A stretch of 64,000 nucleotides of DNA, taken from Pollutimonas sp963712655 (GTDB lineage: Bacteria > Pseudomonadota > Gammaproteobacteria > Burkholderiales > Burkholderiaceae_B). Shown piece by piece: positions 61,262-64,000 of the stretch. Made by a program: the position numbers and the translations under genes. Under the pieces are notes generated by a model. It was not told where the DNA came from. It searched no databases and was given only the letters and a program-made list of their open reading frames with translations. Position 1 is the first letter of the stretch. Each line of letters begins with the position of its first letter. The stretch is from the NCBI GenBank assembly GCA_963712655.1, contig CAVQIT010000004.1, positions 62,001-126,000 of the forward strand, in the 5' to 3' direction.

Positions 61262-62587
61262 GCGCCAGTTCCAGTTTGTGCCTGCCGCCGGTCAGCATGG
61301 CGGCCGGCCAAGTGCATCTTCCCGGCTCGAAAAGCATTTCCAACCGCGTGCTGTTGCTGGCGGCGCTGGCCGATGGCATGACCCAACTGGATGGCCTGCT
61401 CGATTCAGACGATACGCGGGTCATGCTGGCGGCCTTGCGGCAGTTGGGGGTCCGGGTCGACGAAACCGGTTCCGCACAAGTCCGGGTGCATGGCGGCAGC
61501 CCGTTCGCGGTGCGCCAAGGGGATCTTTTCCTCGGCAATGCCGGTACGGCGATTCGGCCGCTGACCGCGGCGCTGGCGCTGATGGGCGGCGATTATCGCT
61601 TGTCGGGCGTTGCCGCGCATGCACGAGCGGCCGATCGGCGATCTGGTCGATGCCCTGCTTGCGCTGGGCGCGGATATCCAGTACCTGGGTAATGCCGGGC
61701 TATCCGCCGCTGCATATCGGGCAAGGAGCCATCCGGGTGCGCGATCCGGTGCAGGTCAAAGGTTCGGTCTCCAGCCAGTTCCTGACCGCGCTGCTGCTGG
61801 CGGTGCCGCTATATACCGCCGGGGCGCCGGACGATTTGGTCATCGAGGTGGAAGGCGAGCTGATCTCCAAGCCCTACATCGAGATCACGCTGAACCTGAT
61901 GGCGCGCTTCGGCGTCGCCGTGCAGCGCGAAGGCTGGCAGCGTTTCACCGTGCCCGCCGGAGCGCGCTATCGGTCGCCGGGCGGCATCCAGGTCGAGGGC
62001 GACGCGTCGTCGGCATCGTATTTCATGGCGCGGGCGCGATCGGCGGCGGTCCGGTGCATGATCCACGGCGTCGGCGCGCGACAGCATCCAGGGCGACATG
62101 GCGTTTGCCGATGCTGGTCGAGCGATGGGCGCCACGGTAATCCGCCGATCCTGATTGCATCGAAGTCAGCGGTGTGCAAGTGGCGCGCGGCGGCAAGCTG
62201 CGGGCTTTCGACACTCGATTGCAACCACATTCCCGATGCGGCCATGACGCCGCGGTGCTGGCGCTGTTCGCCGATGGGCCTTGCACGCTGCGCAACATCG
62301 GCAGCTGGCGGGTCAAGGAGACCGACCGCATCGACGCCATGGCGACCGAGCTGCGCAAGCTCGGCGCCAAGGTGGAGTCAGGTCCGGACTGGATCCGCGT
62401 GCATCCGCTAGCGCCCGGGCGAATGGCGCCGGCCGATATCGACACCTACGACGACCACCGCATGGCGATGTGCTTCTCGCTGGCCGCGTTTGGAACCGTG
62501 CCGGTGACGCATCCTCGATCCGGACTGCGTCGCCAAGACCTTTCCCGACTATTTCGTCGGTCTTGTCGCGGGTTGCTGCGCACATGA
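61258..62587 (+). CDS. aroA: EPSP synthase (3-phosphoshikimate 1-carboxyvinyltransferase), frame-disrupted
   Basis: 'MAAGQVHLPGSKSISNRVLLLAALADG' (shikimate-3-P site), 'GDLFLGNAGTAIRPLTAALALMGGDYRLSG', then 'MHERPIGDLVDALLALGADIQYLGNAG', 'VKGSVSSQFLTALLLAVPLYT', 'EGDASSASYFMA', 'KETDRIDAMATELRKLGAKVESGPDWIRVHPLAPGRMAPADIDTYDDHRMAMCFSLAAFG' in shifting frames. Indels near 61610, 61695, 62040-62160 and 62515. The catalytic Lys, Arg and Asp/Glu regions remain. Overlaps cmk (ATGA). Confidence 0.9.
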
Positions 62588-63270
62588 GTTCGCCGATATT
62601 CCCGTCATCGCGATCGACGGCCCGACCGCCTCGGGCAAGGGCACGATCGCTCAGCGTGTGGCGCAGGCGCTGGGCTGCGACGTGCTCGACAGCGGCGCGC
62701 TCTACCGCCTGACGGCCTTGGCCGTCCAGCAACAGGGGCTGGATCCCGATGACGAAGACCGGTGGCCGGGCTGCGCAGGACCTGGACGTCGCGCTTCCAC
62801 GGGGGCCAGGTCTTGCTGGCGGCGACGACGTCGCCAGCTCGATCCGCCAGGAAAGCGTCGGCAACCTGGCTCTCGAGATCGCCGCTTATGCCGCCGTGCG
62901 CGCGGCCTTGCTGGAGCGCCAACGGGCGTTCCGGCGGCTCCGGGTCTGGTCGCCGACGGCCGCGACATGGGCACGGTGGTCTTTCCCGACGCCCCCTCAA
63001 GATTTCTTGGTGGCCGACGTGCGGCGCCAGGGCCGAGCGGCGCTATAAGCAGTTGATGGAAAAGGGAATTTCTGCTAACCTTATCACCGTTTGCTAGACG
63101 ACATGCGGAGCGCGACGCGCGCGACCGCTTGCGCAGCAGTCGCGCCGCTTGCTGCCGGCGGCGGATGCCAAGATCCTGGTCGATTCACTCAGGTTTAAGA
63201 TCGAGCAATCGGTCGATGCAGGTGCTCGACTGGCTGGCACGAGTGCTGGCCGTTCCCGGCTGCACGATAG
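62584..63270 (+). CDS. cmk: Cytidylate kinase, frame-disrupted
   Basis: ATG 62584 overlaps the aroA stop. P-loop 'IAIDGPTASGKGTIAQRVAQALGCDVLDSGALYRLTALAVQQQGLDPDD'. Further pieces 'SSIRQESVGNLALEIAAYAAVRAALLERQRAFR', 'LVADGRDMGTVVFPDAP', 'RYKQLMEKGISANLIT' and 'VLDWLAR' lie in different frames. At least six indels; 3' limit approximate. Phosphorylates CMP/dCMP. The cmk-rpsA pair is the usual proteobacterial order. Confidence 0.85.
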
Positions 63271-63388
63271 GCAGCATTCGGCCTGTCTGCCGCCTGCGCG
63301 ATTATGTCTGTTACTCGGCACTGCGGGTATGTTCCACCTCGACTGTGTTTTTAACCCAGCCATCCTGGCTGTATCCAGATTTCATTCA

Positions 63389-64000
63389 ATGTCCAGCCAA
63401 TGTCTCCAACCCCTGCCGCCTGCCGGCGGTGAAAGCTTTGCCGACCTGTTGACGAAAGTATTCAAGCACCAGGAGATGAAGTCCGGCGAGGTCATCACCG
63501 CCGAAGTCGTGCGCGTCGACCACAACTTCGTCGTCGTCAACGCCGGCCTCAAGTCCGAAGCCTGATCCCGATCGAAGAATTCAAGAACGACAAGGGCGAG
63601 CTCGAAGTCCAGCCCGGCGACTTCGTCTCGGTCGCCATCGACGCGCTCGAAAACGGCTACGGCGACACCATCCTGTCGCGCGACAAGGCCAAGCGCCTGG
63701 CGGCCTGGCTGGAACTCGAAAAAGCCCTCGAATCCGGCGAATTCGTCACCGGCACCATCACCGGCAAGGTCAAGGGCGGCCTCACCGTCATGGTCAACGG
63801 CATCCGCGCCTTCCTGCCGGGCTCGCTGGTCGACACTGCGTCCGGTCAAGGACACGACGCCGTACGAGGACAAGACGCTCGAGTTCAAGGTCATCAAGCT
63901 CGACCGCAAGCGCAACAACGTCGTGGTGTCGCGCCGCGCCGTGCTCGAAGCCAGCATGGGCGAAGAGCGCGCCAAGCTGCTGGAAACGCTGAAGGAAGGC
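63389..64000 (+). CDS. rpsA: 30S ribosomal protein S1, partial and frame-disrupted
   Basis: ATG 63389 'MSSQCLQPLPPAGGESFADLLTKVFKHQEMKSGEVITAEVVRVDHNFVVVNAGLKSEA' is the N-terminus and first S1 domain. A one-base loss at about 63563 and an extra base near 63837 shift the frame, but 'IPIEEFKNDKGELEVQPGDFVSVAIDALENGYGDTILSRDKAKRLAAWLELEKALESGEFVTG' and 'VKGGLTVMVNGIRAFLPGSLVD' continue. The gene runs off the window end. Essential mRNA-binding ribosomal protein. Confidence 0.92.

Overview
The window looks like chromosomal DNA of a betaproteobacterium of the family Alcaligenaceae (Bordetella/Achromobacter/Pusillimonas side). The evidence is the tmRNA tag ANDERFALAA, the block ompA-ubiG-gph / gyrA-serC-pheA-tyrA-aroA-cmk-rpsA, many Bug/TctC-type solute-binding proteins and moderately high GC. 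No species can be named from the sequence alone.

Layout. 1-1.6 kb: a YciI-like protein, a LuxR-type HTH relic, a GFA-family protein and a tiny lipoprotein. 1.63-4.98 kb: a 3.3-kb element integrated at the 3' end of tRNA-Lys(CTT). It has an integrase, a HigB/HigA-type toxin-antitoxin pair, a 28-codon ORF with a structured leader and a broken glycine-zipper gene. 5.1-11.9 kb: small or regulatory genes (Sel1-repeat protein, AraC regulator divergent from an MFS exporter, an SSB-like OB-fold protein, an antibiotic-biosynthesis-monooxygenase-like protein, a frame-disrupted IclR regulator). 12.3-21.8 kb: one long co-directional catabolic cluster with a polar-amino-acid-type ABC importer, two binding proteins, an SDR plus a fumarylacetoacetate-hydrolase-family enzyme, a complete TctCBA transporter and a second SDR. 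21.8-23.8 kb: phoX, broken by many indels. 24.0-26.6 kb: a cyanide-insensitive-type bd oxidase (cioAB plus DUF2474 protein). 26.7-29.1 kb: exported and membrane proteins around a b-type cytochrome, including two tandem paralogues of an unrecognised family. 29.4-35.5 kb: an HSL-type esterase and a livKH(MG)F-type ABC system in which LivM and LivG are fused. 35.7-40.9 kb: ribA, dbpA, azoR, a LysR regulator and a large Sel1 protein.

41.2-46.1 kb: tmRNA (ssrA), with a 4.5-kb island bounded by 91-bp direct repeats of the ssrA 3' end. The island holds an ISL3-family IS with 8-bp target duplication, a VasI/TagO-like orphan and a class-C beta-lactamase-fold lipoprotein, but no integrase. 46.1-48.2 kb: carbonic anhydrase, small proteins, a decayed HigBA pair and a YgiW-type OB-fold protein. 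48.3-52.8 kb: a putative D-glutamate/D-amino-acid catabolic cluster (Bug binding protein, SelA-like PLP enzyme, DUF4392 D-glutamate-cyclase homologue, divergent GntR/UTRA regulator). 52.8-64.0 kb: core genes gph, ubiG, ompA, gyrA, serC, pheA, tyrA, aroA, cmk and rpsA (partial).

An important caveat concerns sequence quality. Most core genes from 52.8 kb to the end, and phoX, carry recurrent single-base indels although the encoded proteins are otherwise well conserved. Several are essential genes, so this is most simply explained by sequencing or assembly error. IclR (about 11.54 kb) and the first binding protein (poly-A at 14.39 kb) show isolated examples of the same kind.
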